Made by a program: the position numbers and the translations under genes
Shown: positions 1 through 8,869 of the stretch, piece after piece
How positions within the stretch are numbered: the stretch's first letter is position 1
Layout of the letters: every line of letters starts with the position of its first letter
Source of the DNA: Discostella pseudostelligera
Lineage: Eukaryota; Bacillariophyta; Thalassiosirophyceae; Thalassiosirales; Thalassiosiraceae
DNA length: 15,696 bases
NCBI GenBank assembly: GCA_036940085.1
Contig: JALLBK010000286.1
Coordinates: forward strand, 1 to 15,696
Direction of reading: 5' to 3'
The notes under the pieces: model-generated
What the model saw: only the letters and a program-made list of their open reading frames with translations
Database searches by the model: none
What the model was told of the DNA's origin: nothing

Positions 1-360
1 GAATTCATCAATGATGCTCCCGCCAAATCGTCAAATCCACGTACTCTTCCACGTGACAGCCAACGAATTCTATCGCCATGTATTCGCCAATAATCGTCTC
101 CAAGAACCGAGAGTCAAAGAGCAATGGAATGATATGGAAATGCATGGCAATACAATAGCAAGGCAACACGCGAGAGGTAGAGAGACAGGAGGGTGAAGGT
201 GAAGGTGTTGATTTTTGTGTGGTGGTGCATGCAGGAAAATTTGGCGGGAGACATAAAGACTCGACTGTTCAGAATTACACGTGGCAGGGATTGGCGGGAG
301 GCTCTCGCAAAGCTTTGGCGGGAGATGCAACACCGCAGACGCAGACCATGACCATGGCCC
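1..360. promoter_or_regulatory. Upstream region of the SUV3 helicase gene with four E2F-like boxes
   Basis: No convincing gene is seen here; the open frames have no recognisable family and are short. The stretch contains GGCGGGAG boxes of E2F type: TTTGGCGGGAG at 240-250, TTGGCGGGAG at 291-300, TTTGGCGGGAG at 314-324, and one on the opposite strand at 17-27 (CTCCCGCCAAA). E2F/DP factors bind TTTSGCGC-like sites with TTTGGCGGGA as a common variant; binding here is inference. Two upstream ATGs (348 and 354) lie in a different frame from the helicase and open a short frame ending at 452. The transcript therefore probably starts downstream of them or uses them as an uORF. The inverted box at 17-27 might serve a divergent gene beyond the window edge. 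Confidence 0.5.
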
Positions 361-3333
361 ATGGCGACTCCAAGCATCGTACCACCAGAGCTTTATCGTC
401 GACATCGCAACGCAAATCATATTATGTTTATTATGTTCCACCAGCACGCTAAATGTCTCTGCTTTAGAGCCCTAGCAGCGCGGGGTTCCGCTCGGAAAGG
501 GCCCCACGCGCGCAACCCAATTGCACCGACGACCCCAACCAGGCCGCACCCGCATCATCCAAGTTATTGCCGACGAATCAGAGTGCCTCCTACCCAAAAT
601 TTCTTCTCGTCGGTATCCTTGCAGGATGTCAAAGACCAGGACAAACATGACAGTGATCACGGTTCGCAAACAAGCAAACAGGACCGACGACAGATACATG
701 AGGAAAGTTCCAATCGAGCCGCCAACAGGAAGGAGTTGAATAGGAGAAGAATCTTAGCAGAGGAATTAATGCGGTTTTTCGCGACGAACGACGAATGCTT
801 CAATACGACGTTACGAGAGCTCAATATCAATAAAACATGGGGGAGTGATACTGGTTTGTCTGAGTATCGTAGTTTCTATTTGGACAGTCTTAGCTCATTT
901 GGAACAATGTTGGCAGAGAACGGCGATGCTAAATGTTCGGGTACAAGTGCAGCCAATATTCTTGATCAATTTGCTGGATGCGGAGAATTCTCAGATAACC
1001 CACAATTATACTCCAAAACATACCGAAGCATGGCCGCCATGATGCAACGAGAAGTTGAGGAGCGCTTAGCTCTGGAACAATTACAAAAAAGTCTCGAGCA
1101 GAAATTGCAGGAACTGAGAGTTGAATTGCTGTCGTTGCAGTCAGAGAGTCTTGCACTCAATTTAATGAGTGAAGGTACTTATTCTAACGAATTGGATATG
1201 ATTGAGGAAGAATTGTCGCGATCTCTATCTCAGCGAGTACTAGTATCGGAATCCAGGAAAGCGAGGAAGGAAATTAACAAGCGAAAGAACACTCTTGACA
1301 AAATTAGATCTGATGCCGCAAAACTGAAAAGGCTCATCAGCCGGATTGAATCCGAGTTTGAAGAAATAGAATGGCCAATGCCGAAGCATGAATTCCAAGC
1401 AGTCACTGAAAAATTACTGAAAGTTGCGGCTTCGGTTGCACCTGCTCTCGCTGAGTTTGTAACCCATCGGCATGAAGATTTCGACAAATACAGAAAGCTG
1501 GAGATGCAAACCGATCTAACGAGACCCCATGAATGGTACCCACGTGCTCGACTAGATAAGCGAAGGATAATATTCCATGCTGGCCCTACGAACTCTGGAA
1601 AGACATACAATGCACTCCAACGTCTCAAGCAGGCCAACAAGGGAATGTACCTTGCTCCACTGCGTTTACTCGCGGCAGAAATCTATGAAAATCTCAATGC
1701 AGAGGGTATTTACATCGACTTGTTAACAGGTGAGTGCTGCATTTGTACGATCTTTCAGAAACTTGCACGGGTAGGTATAGCTCAAAGTTTTTGTTCAACT
1801 TGCTACCAGGTCAAGAACGTCGAGAGGTGCCATTTGCGACCCATCGATCATCGACTGTAGAACTAGCTTGCCTTGACGAGGATTATGATGTTGTTGTCAT
1901 TGACGAAATACAGATGCTTTGTGACGAGTTTCGTGGCTTTGCGTGGACGCGAGCTTTATTAGGAGTACGCTGCAAAGAAGTTCATGTATGCGGAGGAGCA
2001 GAGGCAATCGAAATCGTGAAGAAGATTACAAATATGTGTGGCGACGATTTTGAACTTCACCGATATGAGAGATTTGGGTACGTTTGGTTTGGGAGCGGTC
2101 TTTCAATTCTGCTTGCTTGCTCACACTAATTTGATGCATATTTTTCCATCATACCGGATTTGTTCAGCAACCTGAACGTCTTGGATGAAAGTCTTGCAAA
2201 ATCTTCTACTGCAAAAGGAAGCTATGCAAATGTGCAACCAGGCGACTGTGTGGTTGCATTTTCCAGGCATGATATCTTCGGGATCAAGAAGGAAATCGAA
2301 GAAACAACACAGTACAAGTGCTGCGTAATATATGGCTCATTGCCGCCTGATGTTAGGGCAGAACAGGCGAGAAGATTCAACGACCCGAATTCGGAGTACA
2401 ATATACTTGTCGCAAGTGATGCTATAGGAATGGGATTAAATCTTTCAATCAAGAGGATTATCTTCAACACGATGTTCAAAAACAATGGAGAGAGGATTGT
2501 ACAGCTTGATCATTCATCGGTGAAACAGATAGCAGGGAGAGCTGGCCGGAGAAACTCTTTGTTCCCACACGGAGAGGTCACCTGCAGGGATCCGAATGAT
2601 ATGTCCCATTTAAAGAAATGCATGATGACAGAAATTAAGCCTCTTGAGAAGGCTGGACTCATACCAACACCTGTCCATATTGCGCTCTTCAATCAGCTTC
2701 TTAAGCAATATGGATCAAGGGAATTAGAGCTTCATGAAACACTTCGTAAGTTTGCTGAGATGGCTACGCTTCAGGGAGACTTCTTTCTCTGCCGCAAAAA
2801 ATCTATGGAAGTCGTAAGCCTTTGGTTGAAAGACGTGACCAATTTGAGTACAGTTGAAAAATTCATCTTATGCATGAGTCCTGTCGTAAGTGTATTGCTT
2901 TGCGTTGACGTAATATGTTGTTGAAATGTTGAGCTGTGCCATTGTCAACCATTGCTGTTGTCTATTGTATGCGTAGAATGAAAGCTGCCCTAAATCCAAG
3001 AACACCTTCGTGCGGTATGTTGAGACCTACGCTACCGGCAAGGTTCCTGGAGTTCATTATTCGATGAGACCAAAGCCTGCAAAATCATTTAACCATTTGG
3101 CTGATCTTTGTAGTGTGCATCATCAACTCGAACTCTTTTTGTGGCTTCAAGGGAAGCTCCCGTCCAATGCAGTCGAGGTGCTAAGGGCTGCTGCCATGAA
3201 AGAAAGAACTATAGAACTAATCAACAGCGGCTTATTGGAAGCAGAGAAGTTGTCATTGGATCATGACTACGTTTCCAAGGATGTAAGGGTTAAAAAGGCA
3301 TGGGCGAGTGAAAGGAAAGATCTTGACGATTAG
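361..3333 (+). CDS. SUV3: SUV3-type ATP-dependent RNA helicase, probably mitochondrial
   Basis: Four exons: 361-1729, 1810-2077, 2168-2885, 2977-3333; all introns are GT-AG and the joined frame is open for 903 codons. SUV3 unwinds RNA for the mitochondrial degradosome. Walker A GPTNSGKT lies at residues 408-415, followed by the family's APLRLLA and, after intron 1, LLTGQERR. Exon 2 has the DEIQM box (motif II). Exon 3 has VIYGSLPP, ASDAIGMGLNLS and IAGRAGR (motifs IV-VI). Exon 4 gives the SUV3 C-terminal domain, RYVETYATGKVP to LELFLWLQ. The N-terminus is basic and lacks acidic residues after Met 22 or Met 25, fitting a mitochondrial presequence, so the true start may be 424 or 433 rather than 361. 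Residues about 231-340 form a long Leu/Glu/Lys coiled coil before the helicase core, which is unusual. The gene ends 80 bp from the convergent LCB2 gene. Family assignment is very firm; the start is not. Confidence 0.93.
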
Positions 3334-3368
3334 ATAAGATTGTTCTTATCGTAACAATTATTATTGTT
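3333..3368. repeat. Two adjacent perfect hairpins between convergent genes
   Basis: Hairpin 1 is a 7-bp stem GATAAGA/TCTTATC (3333-3339 with 3344-3350) around a TTGT loop. Hairpin 2 is a 6-bp stem AACAAT/ATTGTT (3353-3358 with 3363-3368) around TATT. They begin at the last base of the helicase stop codon and lie in the 80-bp gap before the stop of the convergent gene. Being symmetric they can form in transcripts of either strand. A role in 3' end formation for both genes is inference; the stems are AT-rich and short. Confidence 0.45.
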
Positions 3369-3413
3369 GTCTCAATCATCAATTCAACAATATGGTACAA
3401 ACAAGTACTCCTA

Positions 3414-5623
3414 TCAGCCAAATGTGGACCGTGCATATCGCAGCTTCAGCAAATCGGCAACTTCATTTAGTTCCTTTAGCGCTATGTCCAACTCATCTCG
3501 AGTGTGACCAGCAGAAATGCAGAACCGCGCACGTGACATCAATATGGGCACGGCTGGAAATCCGACCACAACCACAGCGAGGCCTCGCTTGAGACATTCA
3601 CGAGAGAAGGCGGCAATTTTGGTGGGATTGTAAAGCATGACAGGCATGATTGGACTGTCATAATTGCCAAGAACATGCAGCCCCATGTCGGTCAAGCGCA
3701 TCCGGAAGTAGTTGGAATTATCCCGCAAAGCATTTAGTTTTTGGCTCCCAATTTGCGTCCCATCGTTTCCCATTATTACCTTTGGGGAAGTAGTGAGTGA
3801 GTATGAACGGTGTGAGAGAGGGTGAAAATTAGCAACGATATCACGACAGGAAACCAACACCTCACCTGGAAGCTACTGATGATTTGCTGACAAACCACAG
3901 GGCTGAGAGAATTATGATATGCACTTCCAGCGCACTCCCTGCGGAGCTCAGCAATAATCCTTCTATCCGCGGCGACGTACCCTCCCATGCCCCCAAAACT
4001 TTTGGTAAATGTCCCCATCAAGATATCCACATCGGCGGGATCGACGCCGGTATATTCACAACACCCTCGTCCTGTCGGGCCCATTGCACCAATGGAGTGT
4101 GCTTCATCGAGATACACGTACGCCCCATACTTTTTACACACTGTGACGACATTTCTTAAATTGCAATATTCCCCCTCCATTGAGTAGATGCCCTCCACGA
4201 CCACCAGTATGCGATTCCATGGTCTTCTCGTCCGCGGCTGTCCGTACACAATCGCTTCCCGAAGGATAAATTCTAAATTGCTCGCATCATTGTGACGAAA
4301 GGTTCGAATCGCCGCCCCCGATGCTCGTGCTCCATTCACAATGCTGGTGTGATTTAGTTCATCGCTCACAATGAGATCCCCCCGTGCTGTGAGGGTGGGG
4401 ATGATAGTGGCATTGGTATTGAACCCCATATTTAACACCATGGCATCTTCTTTTCCCACAAAGGAGGAAACAATATTTTCTACACGACGATGGAGTGTGG
4501 TGGTACCAAATTCTAAGCGACTTGATCCCACCGACGAGGGGAGTGTATCCAAACTCGCCATCACGTCAGTACGGCATGTAATATCCCAATCATCGGCAAA
4601 TCCCAAATAATTGTAGGATCCAAGGTTGAGACATTTTCGTACCACTCGCCCATCGGGGGTTGTATCATAATGTTTTCCCATTTGGTACGATACTGCAATC
4701 TTTTCATCCTCCAAGTTTGACAATTTTCCAAGTACCGACATGGTTTTATTCCCATCAAATGACACCCGTTCCAGTACTGAAATGATGGCGGATGGACGTG
4801 AGGCAATGGGACGGTTGAAACAGTCCTGAATGCGATGGTACAATCGACGTGTGTAGAAATTCTCCCATGATTTCAATAATGGGGCATACTTTGTGAAGTC
4901 GTCTGAGGGATAGTGTCCGGGAGGGGGGGTGGTGGCAGTGGTAGCGGTGGTTGAGTGACTAATACTAGTAGTAGTACTTTGACTCATCATGTGATTGGAT
5001 CGAAAATATCGTCCCTTTCGAAATATGTTGGCGCAGACATCCCGAATGTGACCGGTGACAATCAAAACGACATATCCAAGGTAGGTCGTAATTGCTGCAA
5101 AAATAGTAATTTCGTGATGCGAAGATGGAGTTGCCACCATGGAATTATTCTTCTCGGAAGCTTCATCATCATCATCATTCTGCGGCTGCGCTTCACTTTG
5201 ATTTTGGTAGACATGCCTCGACTTGTCGCGTAAACTCAATGCCTCCATCCGCTCGCGTACATCCGCGTAGGGGTCATCCTCTCGCCTGCTGTAACAACTT
5301 CGTTTCGATGCCAATTTTCCCCGAGCATCATCCAAGTTGTCGTTCTCAGCCAATAGCGATGACGAGGCATTCTTCGCTGCAGTGGTGGCGGTACTGCTCG
5401 TGGCATTGTCCCCATCTCCCCCGAGCAAGCTACTGCCAATGACGCTGCCCCTGGGCGACGGGGGCGCGGAAGAATGAGGAGAGGCGGGAAGTGGCGTTGG
5501 CACTCCATCATTGTCGCTGTTGCAACTGTCGTCATAGGTGTTGGCGAGAGTCGACGCCGCGACGGGAGAGAGGTACTGCTTCTTCGTTGTATTGCACATC
5601 TCGTCGGGAGACTTTGACGGCAT
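3414..5623 (-). CDS. LCB2: Serine palmitoyltransferase subunit 2 (long-chain base subunit)
   Basis: Two exons on the minus strand: 5623-3866 and 3779-3414, with an 86-bp GT-AG intron in phase 0; product 707 residues. The enzyme is a PLP-dependent alpha-oxoamine synthase that condenses serine with palmitoyl-CoA at the ER, the first step of sphingolipid synthesis. The PLP lysine is in GTFTKSFGG at Lys541. Also seen are NLGSYNYLGFA, SSRLEFGTT, SDELNHTSIVNGAR, YLDEAHSIGAMG and, in exon 2, VVVVGFPAVPI and SRARFCISAGHT, all typical of SPTLC2/LCB2 rather than of 5-aminolevulinate synthase. One hydrophobic segment at about 171-191 fits the usual ER anchor. The first 165 residues are low-complexity (Ser, Thr, Asp, Asn) and longer than in animal or yeast homologues. 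Reading into the intron breaks the frame, so splicing is required for the C-terminal domain. The partner LCB1 is not in the window. Confidence 0.93.
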
Positions 5624-6524
5624 TGCGATTGCGATTGCGACACTACGCCGCTTGCCTTCCGTCCCCCCAATGGATAGAATTCAAAAGACTGGATTGAATA
5701 AACCTCAAAGGGAGGTTCTCTCTCTCTCACAGAAACGAACCCTGATGTCGCCAGCTTCGGCTTCGGCTGCTTTTGTTTTATCGATGCGATGCCGACGATG
5801 AAAAAATGAGAAATGAGAAATGAGAATTCAATGAATTATATTTGGGGGGTGCCGCTGATGTGATGCGCGCTGTGTTCTGTGTTCCTCCATGTCCATGGGG
5901 GAGAAATTCGAACCTCCTGACTCAGCTTTTTTTTTGCGCCCCTTCCCTTGGGCGGGCTCAAGCACAAACGAACATATCAAAAAAAGCGAGCAATAATGCG
6001 CCCCCTAACTTTGACGCTTCCAGCTGTCCGTGCGTGCTCGAGCTTCTCCATGCATGCAGCTGCAGCTCTCTTCCTCTCTAGAGGAGTATGTTGATAATTC
6101 CTCATCTCAAATCCAGCGCCAGTAGAGGGAAAGATTCCAAAAGTACTGATACAATAGAATGTGCCTACACGGATGATGCATGGATAACCTCTCGACGGTG
6201 TACAATGTACAATTAATTCAACATGTTTAACAAGTTGGTATTTTGACATGGTATGAGGTCGAGATTAATGAATGGTTCTTTATTCGAAATTCGTTACATT
6301 TGTCTCAATCTATGCACCTCGAATTCATAAACAAGATTATGCTAGGAACTCTCGCATCCCCAATATCCATCAAAGATATTCCTCTGTGTTGAGTTGAAGC
6401 CGGAGCCGTATACGTGTATCTCTCTATCATCTGTCATCGTAGTGATAAGCCAGTTATTGCATATCACGGTTTATCTATCGTTTTGCTGTAATCCACCACT
6501 GGAGGATTAATGTTCCCCACCATT
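5624..6524. other. Intergenic region upstream of LCB2; no gene supported
   Basis: About 900 bp without a convincing gene. It should contain the LCB2 promoter and 5' leader (minus strand, adjacent to 5623) and the 3' flank of the small minus-strand gene ending at 6525. Frames of 79 to 90 codons occur (5842-6081 plus, 5977-6249 minus) but show no recognisable motif and no conserved-looking composition. I searched by eye for tRNA T-arm patterns and U-snRNA signatures and found nothing convincing; a GGTTCGAA-like match near 5907-5920 has no pairing T-stem. Confidence 0.5.
5805..5825 (+). repeat. Three perfect tandem copies of AATGAGA
   Basis: Units at 5805-5811, 5812-5818 and 5819-5825 are identical. 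They lie about 180-200 bp upstream of the LCB2 start codon. On the LCB2 strand the unit reads TCTCATT. This is either simple slippage or a short promoter element array; the sequence alone does not decide. Confidence 0.7.
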
Positions 6525-6800
6525 CTACTTTCTACCTCCGACCTTTTGACTTTTCGTCGTCGGCGTCTTGTTATTATTGTTCCGTCGTGCCTCCAACAAT
6601 CGGACATGCTTTGATGAGTACACATTCCCCGAACCTTGATCACTACCGCTTTGTTTCGTGCTGCGCTTCTTCGTCATGATGTTGTGCCCACCGCCGCCGC
6701 CACCAGCTTTGTCGCATGCATCCAGGCCGAAGTCATCGTAGTCGTCATAATCATAATCGTCGTCGTAGGCGTGGGCGTGGGAGTTGGCCGAATCTGACAT
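6525..6800 (-). CDS. Small acidic/basic bipartite protein, unrecognised (91 aa)
   Basis: I do not recognise the family. The N-terminal third is strongly acidic and aromatic (Asp/Tyr run at about residues 13-24, then FGLDACD), followed by a Gly run and a Lys/Arg-rich tail with SSKHVRLLEARR and a poly-Asn stretch, ending GGRK. This split charge pattern suggests a small disordered nuclear or nucleic-acid-associated protein, but that is inference. Support for coding: an open frame with clear start at 6800 and stop at 6525, biased composition, and a 370-bp divergent promoter shared with the PDCD5 gene that has E2F-like boxes. No introns, signal peptide or membrane segment are visible. It could still be a spurious frame in low-complexity DNA. 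Confidence 0.55.
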   Translation of the reverse strand: MSDSANSHAHAYDDDYDYDDYDDFGLDACDKAGGGGGGHNIMTKKRSTKQSGSDQGSGNVYSSKHVRLLEARRNNNNKTPTTKSQKVGGRK

Positions 6801-7170
6801 GATGTAGCTACTATTTATTTATGAACACTGCCACTTGGTCCGATTCAATTTATGGGACAAGGATAGAGCAGTGTTGCTACTCTCCGTTGGGTCGTCGACC
6901 GCCGCGTCCGTCTTGTTCTTGGATCTAGGTAATGGTGGTGTGGCAGCATGGTCATGGTCGTGGTCTCTCGTCTCTCTGTCTCTGCGTTCAACACACAACA
7001 CGGCGGGAGGTACAATATTTGGCGGGAAGCAGAATTATTTGGCGGGACGAATATTTGGCGCCATTCCGCCGCCGCTATTGCCGTTACCACTCGTCACCAT
7101 CACCGCCACCGCCACTGCCACTGATCACTGTCACCATACTTAGTATGAATATTGTATCTTCTCAATCACC
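6801..7170. promoter_or_regulatory. Divergent promoter with E2F-like boxes (small acidic protein / PDCD5)
   Basis: The spacer between two divergently read genes has four clustered GGCG boxes: CGGCGGGAG at 7001-7009, TTTGGCGGGAA at 7018-7028, TTTGGCGGGAC at 7038-7048 and TTTGGCGCC at 7054-7062. The last three are spaced 20 and 16 bp apart in the same orientation. They match the E2F/DP consensus TTTSGCGC or its GGCGGGA variant. They lie 109-170 bp upstream of the PDCD5 ATG and 200-260 bp from the other start. Cell-cycle control of one or both genes is an inference. Short ORFs in this stretch are Ser/Pro/His-rich and show no family resemblance. Confidence 0.6.
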
Positions 7171-7769
7171 ATGAGCGGCATCCCAAACAACATCGTACCC
7201 GCAGACATTGCCCCTTCCGAACTACCCGATGGTTTCTCTCTTGCGGGAGGAGGAGGGGGTGGCTCCGCATCCAGTGCCCCGACCAACCAGGCTGCTCAAC
7301 GAGATGCACAACGACAAGCTGTGTTAGAACAGGCCATGACACCAGAAGCATTGGCGCGGCTGCGGAGGGTAAAGGTAAGTGACTTCGAAATAGTATTGCG
7401 TGACATGCCACGAATTCATATTGAACAAGTGAATAAGTTTGTATTCAGTGTCGATTTTTTATCACAATGATTTAAATGCGCTTCTACTTCTAACTGCACG
7501 AAATTATGACGCCGCTGTCCTTCCGAACCGTTCGCATGCAGTTAGTAAAAAAGGAACGAGCATCGGCAGTAGAAGCAATGATAGTCAACATGGCATTACA
7601 GGGATCGATGGATACAAAGATTAATGAAGGGAAGCTCATTGAGATGCTCGAGGGAATTGTGGGTGCACAACAACAAAAGAATGCGGATGCGGGCAAAATA
7701 AACATTCAGAGGAAGAAATATAACTTTGATTCAGATGATGATGATGATAATGACGATGATTTGTTGTAG
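7171..7769 (+). CDS. PDCD5: PDCD5/TFAR19-family DNA-binding protein
   Basis: Two exons, 7171-7374 and 7542-7769, joined in phase 0 across a 167-bp GT-AG intron; product 143 residues. PDCD5 is a small helical protein found from archaea to humans; in animals it is linked to apoptosis and to the chaperonin CCT, and its basic face binds nucleic acid. The family core is visible: QAAQRDAQRQAVLEQAMTPEALARLRRVK, spanning the end of exon 1, then LVKKERASAVEAMIVNMALQG, KLIEMLEGI and IQRKKYNFDSDDD in exon 2. The acidic Asp tail is a family hallmark. The first 35 residues, with a Gly run, are an extension compared with the human 125-residue protein. The start at 7171 is the first ATG in frame. It is divergent from the small acidic gene and followed 205 bp later by the EF-hand gene. 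Confidence 0.92.
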
Positions 7770-7974
7770 AATCACATTCGCAATTTATTGGTTTGGGTTT
7801 GGAGGGGTGCACCAAGTTCATTTGAATTTGTATTTTAAGGAAATCGGTTTTCTGTGAAGTTTTCATTTACACAACATTCACTGAATGCGAGGGAGCTTTG
7901 CTTTGGAATGACCCTCCTCCTTCACCGTCGTTTTGTCTTTGTTATGAATAGTAGTCTCAGCCATCTCAATTGCC

Positions 7975-8772
7975 ATGAGGTCGCCAAGTAGCCCCACCAA
8001 CCCGATCGGTCCAAAGGAAATGAAGGAACTGAAACGAGTGTTTGAGAAGCTGTGTTTCTTTGCGGAGAAAGAACAAGTCATGGAGCGAGTTGGCGTCATT
8101 CGAGAATCTCTTGCGGAATACTATCAACCTCTCACGGGCTCCGTTCGTCAACGAGACACCTTGATATCCACATCCTCGACTAGCAATCGTAGGACTCTAC
8201 TAGATCCGGAGAGAGAAAAGAAGATGCAGGAACTACAGAAGGAAAAATTTGAGAGTGAAAAGAAGCTATCAGATATTTACAGTCGGCCTCTTCAACACAT
8301 CCGCCCTCAGGATACTGTGGCAGCTTTAGAGTTCTTGGGCAAAAAGGCAACAAAGCGAGAAGTGCAGAACATGATGTGGGAAGTAGACGAAAAGCTGGAT
8401 GGGGTGATTGATTGGGATGAGTTTCATTTGAACTTTGAGCGTAATGTTCGGGATAGTTCAGGACTCGAGCCAGCCAGTTTTTATCACATGGTTCAATTCA
8501 TGATATACGATCATGACAACAACGGCTTGGTGAGCATCGATGAAACAATGAACATGCTTTATGCAAGGGTGGGCCGAGAGCAGATGGAAACAACAATAAC
8601 AAAACTTTTCGGTGGCGACGATGGTGCTCCAATTAAGGAAATGGGGCATCAAGGAGGAGAGATCAACTTTGAAAGATATTGGGAAGTTGTTGTTCGGGAG
8701 CATCGTAGACGGTTTCAAGACAGTAATCTAGGCAGGGTTGCTGACAAGACGAAACAACGCAAATCGAGATAA
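7975..8772 (+). CDS. EF-hand calcium-binding protein with N-terminal coiled coil
   Basis: Intronless, 265 residues. An in-frame stop at 7945 precedes the first ATG at 7975, which fixes the start. EF-hand loop 1 at residues 138-149 is DEKLDGVIDWDE and loop 2 at 179-190 is DHDNNGLVSIDE; loop 2 has the canonical Asp, Asp, Asn, Gly and final Glu of a calcium site, loop 1 is near canonical. A third, degenerate unit with a long acidic Gly-rich loop ends in EINFERYWEVV at about 220-240. Residues about 14-105 are charged and helical, with probable coiled coil around 74-100. The C-terminus is basic (KTKQRKSR). No transmembrane segment, kinase domain or signal peptide is seen. A calcium-dependent adaptor, possibly cytoskeletal or axonemal, is plausible but not shown. 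It converges on the next gene, 97 bp apart. Confidence 0.85.
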   Translation: MRSPSSPTNPIGPKEMKELKRVFEKLCFFAEKEQVMERVGVIRESLAEYYQPLTGSVRQRDTLISTSSTSNRRTLLDPEREKKMQELQKEKFESEKKLSDIYSRPLQHIRPQDTVAALEFLGKKATKREVQNMMWEVDEKLDGVIDWDEFHLNFERNVRDSSGLEPASFYHMVQFMIYDHDNNGLVSIDETMNMLYARVGREQMETTITKLFGGDDGAPIKEMGHQGGEINFERYWEVVVREHRRRFQDSNLGRVADKTKQRKSR

Positions 8773-8869
8773 CAACTTACGTAATGTTGCGTCTCTATCT
8801 TGATCCTTGATTCGACGCTCATACACCCAACTCTTCCGCAAACCTCAAGAAGCATATTGTCTGGATTGT

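Noticed and set aside
70..447. Minus-strand frame over the SUV3 upstream region
   Set aside because: Composition is Trp/Cys/His-rich with no family motif, and it overlaps the E2F-like promoter boxes and the helicase start.
5161..5180. CAT trinucleotide run as a microsatellite finding
   Set aside because: It is coding in LCB2 and encodes an Asp run in the low-complexity N-terminus.
5236..5730. 164-codon minus-strand frame overlapping the start of LCB2
   Set aside because: It is a shadow of the low-complexity LCB2 N-terminus in another frame, with Arg/Pro/Ser-rich composition.
5905..5925. Possible tRNA T-arm (ATTCGAACCTCC)
   Set aside because: The flanking bases do not pair as a T-stem and no acceptor, D or anticodon arm can be drawn. 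Other GGTTCGAA-like matches (about 4302, 9592, 10434) are inside coding sequence.
5977..6249. Minus-strand 90-codon frame upstream of LCB2
   Set aside because: No recognisable motif, no clear promoter, and overlapping frames on the other strand of similar length.
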